Of a stretch of DNA of 63,834 nucleotides, positions 46,532-58,180 are shown in pieces. The translations under genes were made by a program, and so were the position numbers. The notes beneath the pieces are model-generated. The model was not told the origin of the DNA and did not search any database. It saw only the letters and a program-made list of their open reading frames with translations. Positions within the stretch are counted from its first letter, which is position 1; every line of letters begins with the position of its first letter. Source of the stretch: Zygophlyctis sp. KS116 (taxonomy: Eukaryota; Chytridiomycota); assembly GCA_054661495.1 (NCBI GenBank), contig BAAFSQ010000026.1, positions 1 to 63,834 on the forward strand, written 5' to 3'.

Positions 46532-47578
46532 ATGGTTGCACTCTCTGCTCTATCAAGTTTGCTACAGTTCACTGATTTTTGGTCTTTAAATTTGAAAAAT
46601 ACAGCTGGACTTTCAAGCGCTGACTCATTTGGCTCTTCTGAAATGTGGGGAAGTGTTTCATTAATGTCCGGACTTAATTTTTCATTGGTTGCTGATCCTC
46701 TTACTACTATTAATGTAGATAAACAAGGAGATATTATTCCCAATGAAATACAAGAGACGGTCTTACAGATAAATTATCCCAAAGGTACATACAGAAGTCC
46801 CGGTAATACTCTTGTAAATAATGGGACAATTGTTGGTGGTGCAGAGTTTTATGCCCGGCCTTTTGGAAATACTGGAGCTGTCCGAGCCCTCTTGGAGTAT
46901 GATTTATTCTTTCCTTCAAACTTTCCTTTTAATCTGGGAGGAAAATTGCCTGGGCTTTATGGTGCGATGCAAGGAAAGACTCCTTCTGGATGTAGTGGAG
47001 GTAAGTCAGCAGATGGAATAAACTGCTGGTCAGCTCGTTATATGTGGAGATCATTTGGAGCAGGAGAGGTAAGTCTTTATGTTTAAAGAAAAAAGATTTA
47101 TGCGTATCTTCCTCCTTCAGCAAAGGATAATCTGTGTAATAGTAGACTTTACCCCTTGAATATCTGTTCTGATCCAGAATATGGGCTATCACTGGGAAGA
47201 ACAGCTTTTAAGTTTTCTACTGGAAGTTGGAATCGTCTAGCTCTACATATACAAGTTAATACACCAGGACAGTCTGATGGATTTATTCAATTTTACTTGA
47301 ATGGAGAAAAAGTAATTGAAAATGTAAATGTTGTCTTTCGTGGATCAGTTCCAGCAAATTCGCTTTTAGTGACTGATATCTTCTTTAGCACATTTTTTGG
47401 AGGTTCTACACTTCCTTATGCAGCTCCAGCAGATACATTTACTTGTTTTAAGAATTTAAATCTCAGTGTAAGTAATACTCGTATGGACATTGGACCTTCT
47501 ACTTCTAATGCAGATTACTATAGCTCTTTGGGTTTGATTGTGTATGTTATTTTGTCCGCAATATCATTGTATTTTTAA
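46532..47578 (+). CDS. polysaccharide lyase family 14-like protein, likely GPI-anchored
   Basis: Exons 46532-47068 and 47096-47578 (27-nt intron) give 339 residues. The PL14 beta-jelly-roll signature is visible: FNLGGKLPGLYGAMQG, CSGGKSADGINCWSARYMWR, GAGEIYAYLPP, SLGRTAFKFSTGSWNRLALH and VNTPGQSDGFIQFYLNG. PL14 enzymes cleave uronic-acid polymers (alginate, glucuronan) by elimination. The C-terminus ends in a hydrophobic segment (LGLIVYVILSAISLYF) after small residues, like a GPI-attachment signal. The N-terminus is only weakly hydrophobic, so a missed first exon with a signal peptide is possible. Confidence 0.82.
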
Positions 47579-47606
47579 ATTAAATAAAGCCGCCATTAAT
47601 ATTTCC

Positions 47607-48622
<1,016 letters not shown>

Positions 48623-48624
48623 TT

Positions 48625-50931
48625 TTAAAGTTTTGATTTAGGCGTTTTGCCTTCCAATTCTCGATAAAGTCCATCAATGACTGATCGGTACATGTCGCTT
48701 GCATCGTTTCGCTTCAATTTAAAAGTTGGGGTCAATAACCCATTATCAATCGAGAAAAATGTAGGCTCAAGATGAATCGCCCGGACAAACTCAAAACTAC
48801 GAAATTAGTTGAAAAAACAAATTACCCGCGCAATTTATCGGCTTTCCCCAGTTTTTCCAGGTCGGCAAATACTGCATTCTTGAATTCAGGAAGACTGCAT
48901 AGTTTTAAAATACCAGGATGAGGAGGTTCGCCTGGTGGTGGGGGAGTTACACCTGGTGGCATATCTGCACCAAGGAAACCATGCGATTTTCCCCATTGAA
49001 CACAATATTCAGGATCTGGTACAACAATTGCAACTAATTGACTCTAAATATTAGTTATAGAGAAAAATACCTGGAGACTGTCACCGTGGACATAAATTTG
49101 AGCAACAAAATTACTTTTTGTGTACGTATTTTCGATTTTATCAGGGGCTACATATTCTGAAATAATCTCAAAAATTAAATCTTACCTCTAAAATGTTAAA
49201 ATGAAATTTAAATTACCCTTGAGAAAGTTTAAAAATATTCTTTTTTCTGTCAATAATCGAGAGTCTACCAGCTGCATCAATACTTCCAATATCTCCTGTC
49301 AATAACCATCCATCAGGGGTAACTGTTTCAGCAGTTTTCGCGGGATCTTTGTAGTATCCTGCAAACACATTGGGCCCACGAATGCAAATCTCACCCTTAC
49401 CATCAGTTGCCATATATCTCATTTCAGGGACTGAATTTAATTTCAGTTCCGAACTTAGATTATTGTTTTCTGTTACTTACCAAGTTAAAACTGGGCCAAC
49501 ATGTCCTTTAGAATAATCTCCCATAACAGTCATGGAAAATCCACCACAGCACTCTGTTTGACCATATGCCTCTAAAACTTCACAGCTAAAAACAGCTCGT
49601 AAAAATGTTAGTATGTATGGAGAAATAGGAGCGGATGCAGTAATTATACAACGCACTCTACTGCCAAGGACAGCCTGGATTTTCCCAAAAACGAGACGGT
49701 CCCAAAACATATGGGTTAAATGTTTTCCATTTTCCAAATTTGCCAATTTTGAAGCGAGAGCTGTTTGAAACAATTGCTGTTTAATAGCAGAAGAAGCAGC
49801 TATTTGATTTGTAATCTTATCATAGATTCTATTTAGTAATCTTGGCACAGATATGAAAATCGTAGGTCTAAGATTCTGGATATCTTCAATTAATAGAGTC
49901 ACTTTAAATTAAAATATTATCGGTACCATCTCCCCTAAAAAACCCAGCAGAAGCTCCCTTTGTAAGAATTCCCAAGAGTACAACTCTTTCGAATACATGA
50001 GCCAAAGGGAGATAAGAAATGTGAACATCTTTTGCCATAATTTCTACTTGATAATCTGCAGCTCTTTGAACCGCCACCATATTCCCATGAGTCAGCATTG
50101 CTCCTTTTGGATTTCCAGTTGTTCCTAGTATAAAATTTAGAATTTAATACCACTTGTATAACAAATGCAAAACAAATCACTAGCTTTTGGAAGTCTCGTT
50201 GGAATTTTGTAATTTCTTCCAAAATCTTCAACTTGATCAAAAGAAAAAACATCAACTCCTTTCTCTGCTGCCCATTCTTTATAAACTTTTAAAGGAGCAA
50301 CATTAGATCCAGACATTGAAGGAAAATTATCCTGGATGACAATAATTGCCTTTAGCTTTGGACATTTTGGAATTAATCCTAGTGTTAGCCCAACCTTGTC
50401 TAAAGTAGTAACTAGTATAGAAATTTGAGCATGATTTATAATAAATTCGGCCGCTTCTGAACCCAATGTATCATAAAGTGCCACAGTTACATTTGAGAAT
50501 ATTTGAGCCCCAAAATCCGCAATCACCCATTCTGTCCTATTTTGAGAATAAATTCCTAAATGCCATTTTTCCTGTTCTGACAATTTCAATACTACATTAT
50601 GAACGTATTGCAATCCACGCCCAAAATCCAATCTCCTTGCAGCAATTTGAGAATAAGTCTCCCAAATATATCCAGACCAAGCAGTAACTTTGCCAGTCTT
50701 TGAATCAAATTGAGCGTTTCTTTTTGCCAAGCATGGGGCATCTGGATTTAGTGATAATCCTCTCTCAAACAAATCTACGACTGTTGTATGATTAGGATAA
50801 TCTTTTAGCAATTCATCAGGAGAAAGTACTGAGCGATAAACTCCGGTTTCATTTGCATTAGCGGTCCCTTTTTCCTTTGCATAAATTGCTAAAGACTTTA
50901 ATTTCTCAACACTAGCATTCAATTCGATCAT
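48625..50931 (-). CDS. ACSL: long-chain acyl-CoA synthetase (contains a 2-nt microexon)
   Basis: Eight exons are needed (50151-50931, 49927-50124, 49481-49901, 49217-49453, 49186-49187, 49071-49156, 48826-49043, 48625-48796), giving 704 residues, the usual ACSL length. The enzyme activates fatty acids with ATP and CoA. Seen: [73 protein letters not shown] and [19 protein letters not shown]. The last motif can only be read if two 29-nt introns flank a 2-nt exon (AG) at 49186-49187. Start at 50931 places a conserved CG-rich element just upstream. An in-frame Met at 51018 is less likely. Confidence 0.95.
49157..49216 (-). other. intron - 2-nt exon - intron
   Basis: Intron 49188-49216 (29 nt, GTAATT...TTTTAG), exon AG at 49186-49187, intron 49157-49185 (29 nt, GTAAGA...TTTCAG). 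Removing both introns and keeping AG yields CAA GGA GAA TAT (QGEY), the conserved ACSL motif, and makes the total CDS length a multiple of three. Removing all 60 nt, or either intron alone, gives a frameshift or an immediate stop. Confidence 0.75.
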
Positions 50932-50935
50932 TTTC

Positions 50936-50966
50936 AACGCGAAAACGCAAAACGCGAAGTTTGGCG
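50936..50966 (-). promoter_or_regulatory. CG-rich promoter element upstream of ACSL
   Basis: The minus strand reads GTTTTGCGTTTTCGCGTT at 50953-50936, four bases before the preferred ATG, preceded by further TTCGCG and TTTGGCG-type cores (to 50966, read on either strand). The identical 18 bases occur in the same orientation upstream of RVS161. The cores fit E2F (TTTSSCGC) or MBF/SBF (ACGCG, CGCGAAA) sites. Confidence 0.55.
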
Positions 50967-51123
50967 TCGAATTGAGTAGTTTGCACCAATTTGGCTGATA
51001 TATTCCTTGTTGATTCATTCAATGCATTCAATGATCCATGAAATGTATGGCGTACTATCTATTTAGTTTTAATACTGTTATTTAGTAACAATCGCATTTA
51101 GGGGTAACCATTGTTTCACGCAA

Positions 51124-52332
51124 ATGTTGATCTCCTTGTTCTTGCTTGTACAAGTCTCTTGCCAGGTCTTTAAATTAGAGAAAATCATTCATTCCGCTTA
51201 CTCTGAAAAGGATGGAAGAGTCGGCCTAAAGTCTTTTGAACTCAAGTCTCTAGAAATGAATGAACAGATTGACTTTTCAGTGGAAATTCCAATGGAAAAG
51301 TTGCATTTAAATACAATGTATCAGCCGCTCAAATTAAGTCCGAAAGATCCAAATCATGTCTTGGCTCTTGCTAAAATGACTTTAAATTCTTACTATGAGC
51401 CTTCAGACTCTAAATGGGTTTCAATTCCAGGTTGGGAAGTAGATTATTCTTTTGGATGGACTTATTCTGGGATAAGAGGTTATGTTTTTTCATCAGGGGA
51501 AATTCAAGTGATTGTTATTAAAGGGACTTCTTTATCTACTCCGATCGGATCAGGTCCAACTGCTGCTCAAGATAAGTTTAATGACAATATGATGTTCTCT
51601 TGCTGTTGTGCTAAAGGAGGGTATTTTTAGAAAAATTAATGTTAAAGATGGGAATGGACGCCGATTTGCGAGTGCCCTCAAACGTCTTCTACGTGTTCAG
51701 TCTCATGTCTGCTAAGGCAATCGAATTTTGATGCATCTTACTATAATTTAGCTCAAACAATTTATCTTGCTGTTAAAGAATGGAGTCCAGGAGTTTCAAT
51801 ATATCTGACTGGACATTCTCTAGGAGGAGCATTGGCTTCTTTAGGTAATTAAAACCTCTTAAAATTATAGTCGCTTTAACAAACAAACTACCTGCTTTTG
51901 CATTTGAAGCGCCAGGAGATTTAATGTATGCTTCTAGAATAGGATTATTACCAGAATTACCAGTTCCAGGTAATAGTAAACCAAACTATACAGATTTTCT
52001 TTCATCTCTTGAAATTTACCATTTTGGAAATGTAGATGATCCTATTTATATGGGTATTTTCATGAAATTTTATAGTAGGAACATGTCATGGAATTTCATC
52101 TTCTTGTTATTGGTTTGATTATGCTTTGGAAAGTCAGTGTCATACTGGATATGAATGCACGTATTCAAAGTCTTTAAAGGACACGGTTGATTCGGAATTG
52201 TCTAGTATAAAATATCATTCAATTGAATGGGTGATTAAGAATTATTTAGAAAATGCATCATCAGTTCCAGAATGTAAAGTCAATCTGGAATGTATGGAAA
52301 AGGAATGTTCCTCTTGGACTTGGGTTGACTGA
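51124..52332 (+). CDS. ATG15: ATG15 vacuolar phospholipase
   Basis: Exons 51124-51620, 51648-51844, 51871-52053 and 52079-52332 (introns 27, 26 and 25 nt) give 376 residues. ATG15 is the class 3 lipase that breaks down autophagic bodies in the vacuole. Signature blocks: GIRGYVFSSGEIQVIVIKGT, DNMMFSCCCAK, CPQTSSTCSV, YLTGHSLGGALASL (catalytic Ser), FEAPGDLMYA, DDPIYMGTCHGISSSCYWFD and ESQCHTG. An N-terminal hydrophobic segment (MLISLFLLVQVSCQ) acts as signal or membrane anchor. It lacks the long Ser-rich tail of yeast ATG15. Confidence 0.96.
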
Positions 52333-52369
52333 CCGTTTAAAGATTAGGTGTGACTAGTAAATAAAGGCC

Positions 52370-53363
52370 ATGATCTGGTCCATTGTACTTTTAATTTGTC
52401 AAATTGTCGGATTTCTGAGTCTTTTTACTTATGCAATAACTCTATTGTCGCAATCGTTTTTGGGATTTTGGGAACAGAATTTAGCTAGAAAGTATGGAGC
52501 AAAGTGGGCTCTGGTGACTGGAGGATCCAGTGGGATCGGATATGCAATCGTACAAAAGCTGGCTTCTCAAGGGATTAATACTGTGATTGTTGCCTACCCT
52601 GATAGACTGCTGACTGGTAATTGCGGTTGCATTGACTCTAGAGAAAATGGCGGCTCTCAAGCTTCAGTTTCCATTGGTTGAATTTAGATCGGTTGGACTA
52701 GATCTATCAAAGGATGATGCAATTGAAAAGATTATAAGTGAAACTAGTGATCTAAGTATCAATTTGGTTTTCAATAATGCTGGCTATATAAAACCTGGAC
52801 TGTTTGCTTCTTTGCCGATTGATGTGATAATGTCAAATTATCATACAAATGCAACAATTAATATTAAAATAACTCATCATTTTTTGAACCGGATCATGGA
52901 ACGAAAGGAAAAAGGTTTGATTTGCTTTACTGGATCTTCTGGTGGTTTTATTCCTGGTCCAATGTCTTCAATATACTCTTCTACTAAATCTTGGATGACT
53001 AATTTTGCTGCTAGTTTGGCTGCTGAAACTGCTGAAGATGGGATTGATGTTCTTTGTATTCATCCGTCTCCAATCGCTTCTAATTTTTATGATAACGCTT
53101 CAAGTAAATTTAATGAAATTAATATAATAGATATGAGTGCATTAGAAATGGTCAAAAAGATTGCTGCCTCACCTGAAGTTATTGCATCAACAGCTTTTAA
53201 ATTAGCAGGTAAAACTACTATTGTAGATCAAGGAATGACTTCTATGGCTTTTAAAATCATTCTTAAAATGTTGGATTGGAATTTATTAGCTGAAATTATG
53301 GTTCGGGCTGTGAGACATAATGATGATTATAAAATGTTTAAGAGTCGTTCAAAGGTTGAATAA
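52370..53363 (+). CDS. membrane-anchored short-chain dehydrogenase/reductase
   Basis: Exons 52370-52616 and 52642-53363 (25-nt intron) give 322 residues. An N-terminal transmembrane helix (IWSIVLLICQIVGFLSLFTY) precedes a Rossmann domain: TGGSSGIGYA (cofactor loop), NNAG, catalytic Ser/Tyr/Lys in GSSGG and YSSTKSW. Layout resembles the ER 3-ketoacyl-CoA reductase/HSD17B12 group, so a lipid or sterol substrate is plausible, but the family-specific residues are not decisive. It follows ATG15 after 37 bp. Confidence 0.9.
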
Positions 53364-53407
53364 AGTAAAGTCTAAATATTTCTTGTTTCTCTAGTAAAAC
53401 CAATGCT

Positions 53408-54582
53408 TTAAAGAATTAAATCAGATACATAATTGATAAACTGACCCATCAAGACTCGTAATCTATCGTGTCTTGGAATGAGTAGAGGTCTTTTTAAAGA
53501 GGGAATACTATGATGATCCAATGCCACATCTTCTGGAATTTCCATTACCCATTCATCTCTTTTAAAATGTTTTGTCCGTAAAGTCCCACTCGGTGAGGTA
53601 GGAAATCTACAAGGGATAAATAGCTGATCTTTTCTTAATTCGGACGTTGGTGATTCTCCGGAATGAATGAATGCCAGAGATTTGAAATATGAAAGTGACT
53701 CTTTTTCTATGGATTTATCAACAGTTTGAGTTGCTGCTGAATGAGAGTCGACTTTGTCTCCAATAGTTTGAGTATGTACATGATCAAACGTTTTCTTTGG
53801 TAAATTTTCAAAGTTTGACAATTGCTGAGATAGTTTTAAAGATTCATCAAGATCTTTTCTAAGAGAATCTTCTCTAATTTTTGATTCTGCTAGACAATTT
53901 TCAATCTCTATAGTCTTTTCTATCAGATTCGTATTTTCAGCCTCAATAATCTGTATCTTGATTTTTAAATCGGAACAAATTCCCTTTTCTTCTTTCTGGA
54001 TAAATCCCTTATTGGCAGATGATAACACAATCTGTTGTTTCAACGCATTCATTTCTCGCATACAAACTTCTAAATCCCTCGTCAACTTTTGATTATTCCT
54101 ATTAGATTGAGCCAACTGCCTTATTATTAATTCTAGCTCCTGCGATATTTCATGATTGCTTTTTTCCAAAGATTCTACGTAATCGGACATGTTAAAGGAC
54201 TGTAGTTTTTTTGGAGACGGTGAGAGTGGCGAGTACATTCTAGACTGAGCTTTTATAGGGGTTGTTGGAATAGATGAGTTTCGACTTTTGAATGGAGAAT
54301 CGTTAATGATGTCCGAAGGCGTGTTTGGATTTAGAAGCTCATCATATGCATGCCTCAGATGCTGATTAGCCTGTAGTAGCTGCTGTCCTATTTCAGCAGC
54401 AATAACTAAATCTAATATTAAATGATGTTTTCTTTACCTTTAGAGTTATTTTGTAACTCTTTTTCTGAGAGTTTAAGTCGTTCTATAAGTTCCTCACGGG
54501 ATAAGATAGACAAATCATTTTCAGGCTCATATTTAAAACAAGGCTGGAAATTAGCCATAGCTTGAAATGCATCAATATCCAT
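53408..54582 (-). CDS. coiled-coil protein with CC1-box-like motif, candidate dynein adaptor
   Basis: Exons 54438-54582 and 53408-54411 (26-nt intron) give 382 residues. Residues 30-75 contain LVIAAEIGQQLLQANQHLRH, which fits the CC1 box (AAxxGxxLLxxNxxL) used by BICD, Spindly, TRAK and HAP1 adaptors to bind dynein light intermediate chain. A Ser/Pro linker and a long coiled coil (about 125-255) follow, as in those adaptors. The C-terminal third (KHFKRDEWVMEIPEDVALDH) is unrecognised and could bind cargo. Overall length is short for the class. Confidence 0.75.
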
Positions 54583-54658
54583 TCTTCATTAAAAATTAAA
54601 CAATAAATTGCCGATAAGTAACTTTCTATCCAGTCCAAAATCTTGAATTCTCTATTTA

Positions 54659-55829
54659 TTAGTCATATATTCCAAAATTACCATCAGGGCATTCAATAAC
54701 GAATTCAGATGATAGGTTAATGGGAGCCTTTTGATCTTGAGGCTTAAACATATTATTCCAAATCTGTGATCCTGCTTTATTATGTGCTTTGACTGAAGGA
54801 TGAAAACAATCTACTCCAGAAATCATGTCTATGGTTCCATATGAAATATTTGAATGTCCTAAAGAAGGATCATAAACAACGGTAAAGTCATCATAATTTC
54901 TACCCTGATAATCTTTAGCAATTTCTTCTAATTTAAGATTATAAGCAGCAGCCAGTTCATCCATTTTTTGTTTACCTTGATCACCAACAACTTTTTCAGA
55001 GTTACAAATGCACGTTAATGGAAATTTTGAATCGAAAATTCCTCTACAATCTGGAAATTTTCTTGCCATTTCTTCTTGTTTACTGATATTAAAAGGACCC
55101 ACAATTGTTATGAATATTTTTGAGTATCTTGCTCTTACTTCCTCTATTAGATTTCTAATTTGATAATCAAAATGTTTAACAGAGAATTCCAAAGCTTGAG
55201 TTAATTTAAGACAACCAGAACAAACATTATTAAATCCAAATTCCATAAAGAGTAATTTCCAAGGATTTACCATTGATTTAGGAATAAAATCATTATAAAA
55301 TGTGTCCAGGTAGTTTAATTGATTAAAAGTATTGTATAAAGTTGTCCAAGATCCAGACTGAGCCGCATTTAGACCCATTATTGAAGGTTCATAAGGAAAC
55401 TTTCCACCTGCAGGACAAACAGGACCATAACAGTACAAAAAAGAGCTGTTTCCTCTAGATAGACCCGACAATGACGGATTATAATGCGATATAATTGATC
55501 CTACAGAAGAAGAGTCCGGATCTGCACCAGTTATCCAGTTCGCACCCCTAAACTCTGTACTAGAATGAGTCCCTGGCAAAAGTCCCAAATCAAGAGGAGT
55601 TATTTTGTGTGGGGCTCTAGAATTCAGTCCTGCAGTCAATGAATCGCCCATTGCCATGATGACCTTTTATAAGAATTAAAAAATTTACTTGAATATCATC
55701 AGGCCTTAAATCTCTAATATTCTTCGGACCTTGATCTCTCGGCTTCAATGGCGGACATTTCCGATAATGGTCAACAATGACAACATCACACAAGACAATA
55801 TTGAATAGTAATATCAAATATAACATCAT
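54659..55829 (-). CDS. secreted phospholipase B1-like GDSL lipase
   Basis: Exons 55689-55829 and 54659-55663 (25-nt intron) give 381 residues. After a signal peptide (MMLYLILLFNIVLCDV) comes LRPDDIQVIMAMGDSLTAG, the nucleophile block of animal PLB1 repeats. Other GDSL blocks: NAAQSGSW, LLFMEFGFNNVCSG and the Asp-His pair in SGVDCFHPSVKAHNKAGSQI. Several Cys suggest disulfides. It likely deacylates phospholipids outside the cell or in an endomembrane compartment. Confidence 0.92.
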
Positions 55830-55996
55830 TTCTTATCAATCTTTTGTTCAATTACAGTAGGGTTTACACAAGGTTTTCAACACTGATGTAGTTCAGTCAT
55901 TAAAGTAACTAGGCCAATGGGATGGTCAATTCAATCCTTTATAATCTCCAATGGGGCATTTTAGATTAGAAAAATATCTTTTTGGTTTAAAAAAAA

Positions 55997-56543
55997 CTAG
56001 TCTTCCCGAGGTCTACTTTCTCGATTTCTTCGTTCACCACGTCTTTCATCGCCACCACGATCTCCTCTATCATCTCTACGATAATCTCGGTCACCACGAT
56101 CAGCACGATCTCCTCGATCATAATCACGACGTTCTCCTAATTATAATTATAATTATTATAAATACCTCGACGACCTCCATCTCTACGGTCTCCTCTGTCA
56201 AAGTCTCTTCTTCCTCCTCTTTCAGATCTATCACCTCTTCCCTTGTCTGAAGCCATATCTAAAATTTAAATTTACTTTTTAAAAATTACCACATCTGATA
56301 ACTCTTCCATCCAAATCAGTATCGGACATTTCCTTTATAGCTTTAGCAGCACTTTCTTCATCTTCAAACATGACGAATCCAAATCCTCTAGATCTTCCTG
56401 AACATAAAATTTAAAATAAAAGTACCAGTTTCACGATCAGATATGATGTTAGCAGAGACAAGAGTTCCAAAAGGTTCGAATGCTTTTTTTAAGGATTCAT
56501 CAGTTGTATCCCATGAGAGTCCTCCTACAAATACTTTTGCCAT
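55997..56543 (-). CDS. RRM RNA-binding protein with Arg/Gly/Asp-rich tail (GRP/CIRBP-like)
   Basis: Four exons (56426-56543, 56290-56397, 56166-56258, 55997-56136; introns 28, 31 and 29 nt) give 152 residues. One RRM occupies residues 1-80: KVFVGGLSWDTTDESLKKAF (RNP2) and GRSRGFGFVMFEDEESA (RNP1). The tail is an RGD/RDR-rich disordered region (RGDRR, RGGRRDFDRGDRRD). Short single-RRM proteins with glycine/arginine tails act as cold-inducible RNA chaperones or splicing regulators. The last intron is an almost pure ATT/AAT repeat. Confidence 0.93.
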
Positions 56544-56619
56544 TTTTTCTTTTTGCAGAGTCTAGGAATGCAATGTAGGCTCTAATTTAGACGCAGTAAA
56601 AGTCAAAATTGCACTTACA

Positions 56620-58170
56620 ATGGTCAATAGCAAAATTAAATGTCTGAATCAGTTCATGTCTGATCATGATATAAAGATGCATGGGATATCTATAAAGGCT
56701 AATGCATCCAGTGGTTTACATATTATAGCAAATAAAGATTTGACTCAAGATGAAATTGTGGCACTTATCCCAAAAAATTCTGTTTTATCTACAAAAACAA
56801 CTGCGATCGCTGATGTTTTAGAAAGCGCTGGAATTAAAGGGCTTTTGGGATTGGCTATTTCTCTAATGTTTGAAAAAGCAAGAGGGTCTGATTCGCCTTG
56901 GTATGATTATATTAATAGTTTACCAGAAATGGTTGAGATTCCGCTTTTATGGAGTCATAAGGAATTAGAGTGGTTGGATGGAACAGATTTAGGAAATTCA
57001 GTTTTGGGAGATAAGGAGGCGTTACGGGATGATTATGATTATGTATTTTCTATTTTAAAAGATAATCAGCTGTTTCATCCTCTAGATGATTATTCATTTC
57101 AGAAATTTCAATATGCATCATCAATAGTATCATCAAGGGCATTTAATGTAGATGACTATCATGAGCAGTCAATGGTGCCTCTTGCAGATGTGTAGGATTT
57201 AGAAATTTTAAATTATAGATTTAATCATTCATCAATTGAAAATGTGCATTTTCAATGTAATCCAAATGTTTGTGGATTTTGTGGAGAATCAGGGATTTGT
57301 GACTGTGAAATTCTAGATCAAATTCTTGATCAAGTAGATGAAATTGAAAAGGATAAAGACTTTTTAGAATCTGAACAAGAACCCCCATTATTATACAATG
57401 GAAGGGATGATGATCAAGATTCTCTAAATTCTAATGAATCGCAAGAGACAGAGGATCAGGGTATGATGGAAATGGTTATAGTTCATCCTTGTGCAGCTAA
57501 AAAAGAGGTTTTTAATACTTATGGGTATCATCCGAATTCTTACTTGTTGAATCGATATGGGTTCTGTGAAGAAGATAATCCTCATGACGTTTTAAATATA
57601 CATAAACAAGACATTATAAGTATATTTCAACAACTACCTGTTCAGCAATTATCAAAAAGACTTTTACTATGGGAGAAAAATGGACGGGTTTATTGTCAGA
57701 ACATTCAAAAAAAGATGGATATTCTTAAAGATATTGATGTTTCCCAAGAAGAAGCAGAAAATTATATTGAAGGAGAAGATGAAGACGACGATTTAGAAGA
57801 TTTTTTTCATTTGGATTATAACAGTGATCCAAGTTTTGATTTATATTGCTTTTTACAGCTGATGTTGATGAAAATATCTGTTCTCAAAATATTTATGGCC
57901 AATGTCTCGAAATTAGAAGCATTTATAGGAAAATTGGCAGACATAAAATGGAATAATGACAAATCGCTCCCTCTATCTCTACCCATGCGACAAATTATTT
58001 ATCAGATATGTGAAGCCAGAAAATCTAAATATTCAACTACACTTTTGGAAGATTTATCATTATATGACAGCATCAAGGACACTGATCAACAAAAACTCAA
58101 GAGTGCACTAATTTTAAGGATATCAGATAAAAAGATTATTAAAAGATTTTTTGACAAATCCGGAGTGTAG
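56620..58170 (+). CDS. SET-domain lysine methyltransferase (Rkm4/SETD6-like)
   Basis: Exons 56620-57191 and 57219-58170 (27-nt intron) give 507 residues. The split SET domain begins with HGISIKANASSGLHIIANKD, continues with DSPWYDYINSLPE, and the intron falls in PLADVFNHSS, the NH-S motif that binds AdoMet. VFNTYGYHPNSYLLNRYGF completes it. A Rubisco-LSMT-like substrate domain follows. Between NHSS and the last SET block is an insert with a Cys cluster (CNPNVCGFCGESGICDCE) and an acidic stretch. Substrates in this family are ribosomal proteins or other cytosolic proteins. It converges on the next gene with 10 bp between stops. Confidence 0.9.
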
Positions 58171-58180
58171 CTTGAATAAT

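Noticed and set aside
55951-56250. Plus-strand His/Ser-rich frame
   Set aside because: It is antisense to the Arg/Asp-rich tail and intron of the RRM gene.
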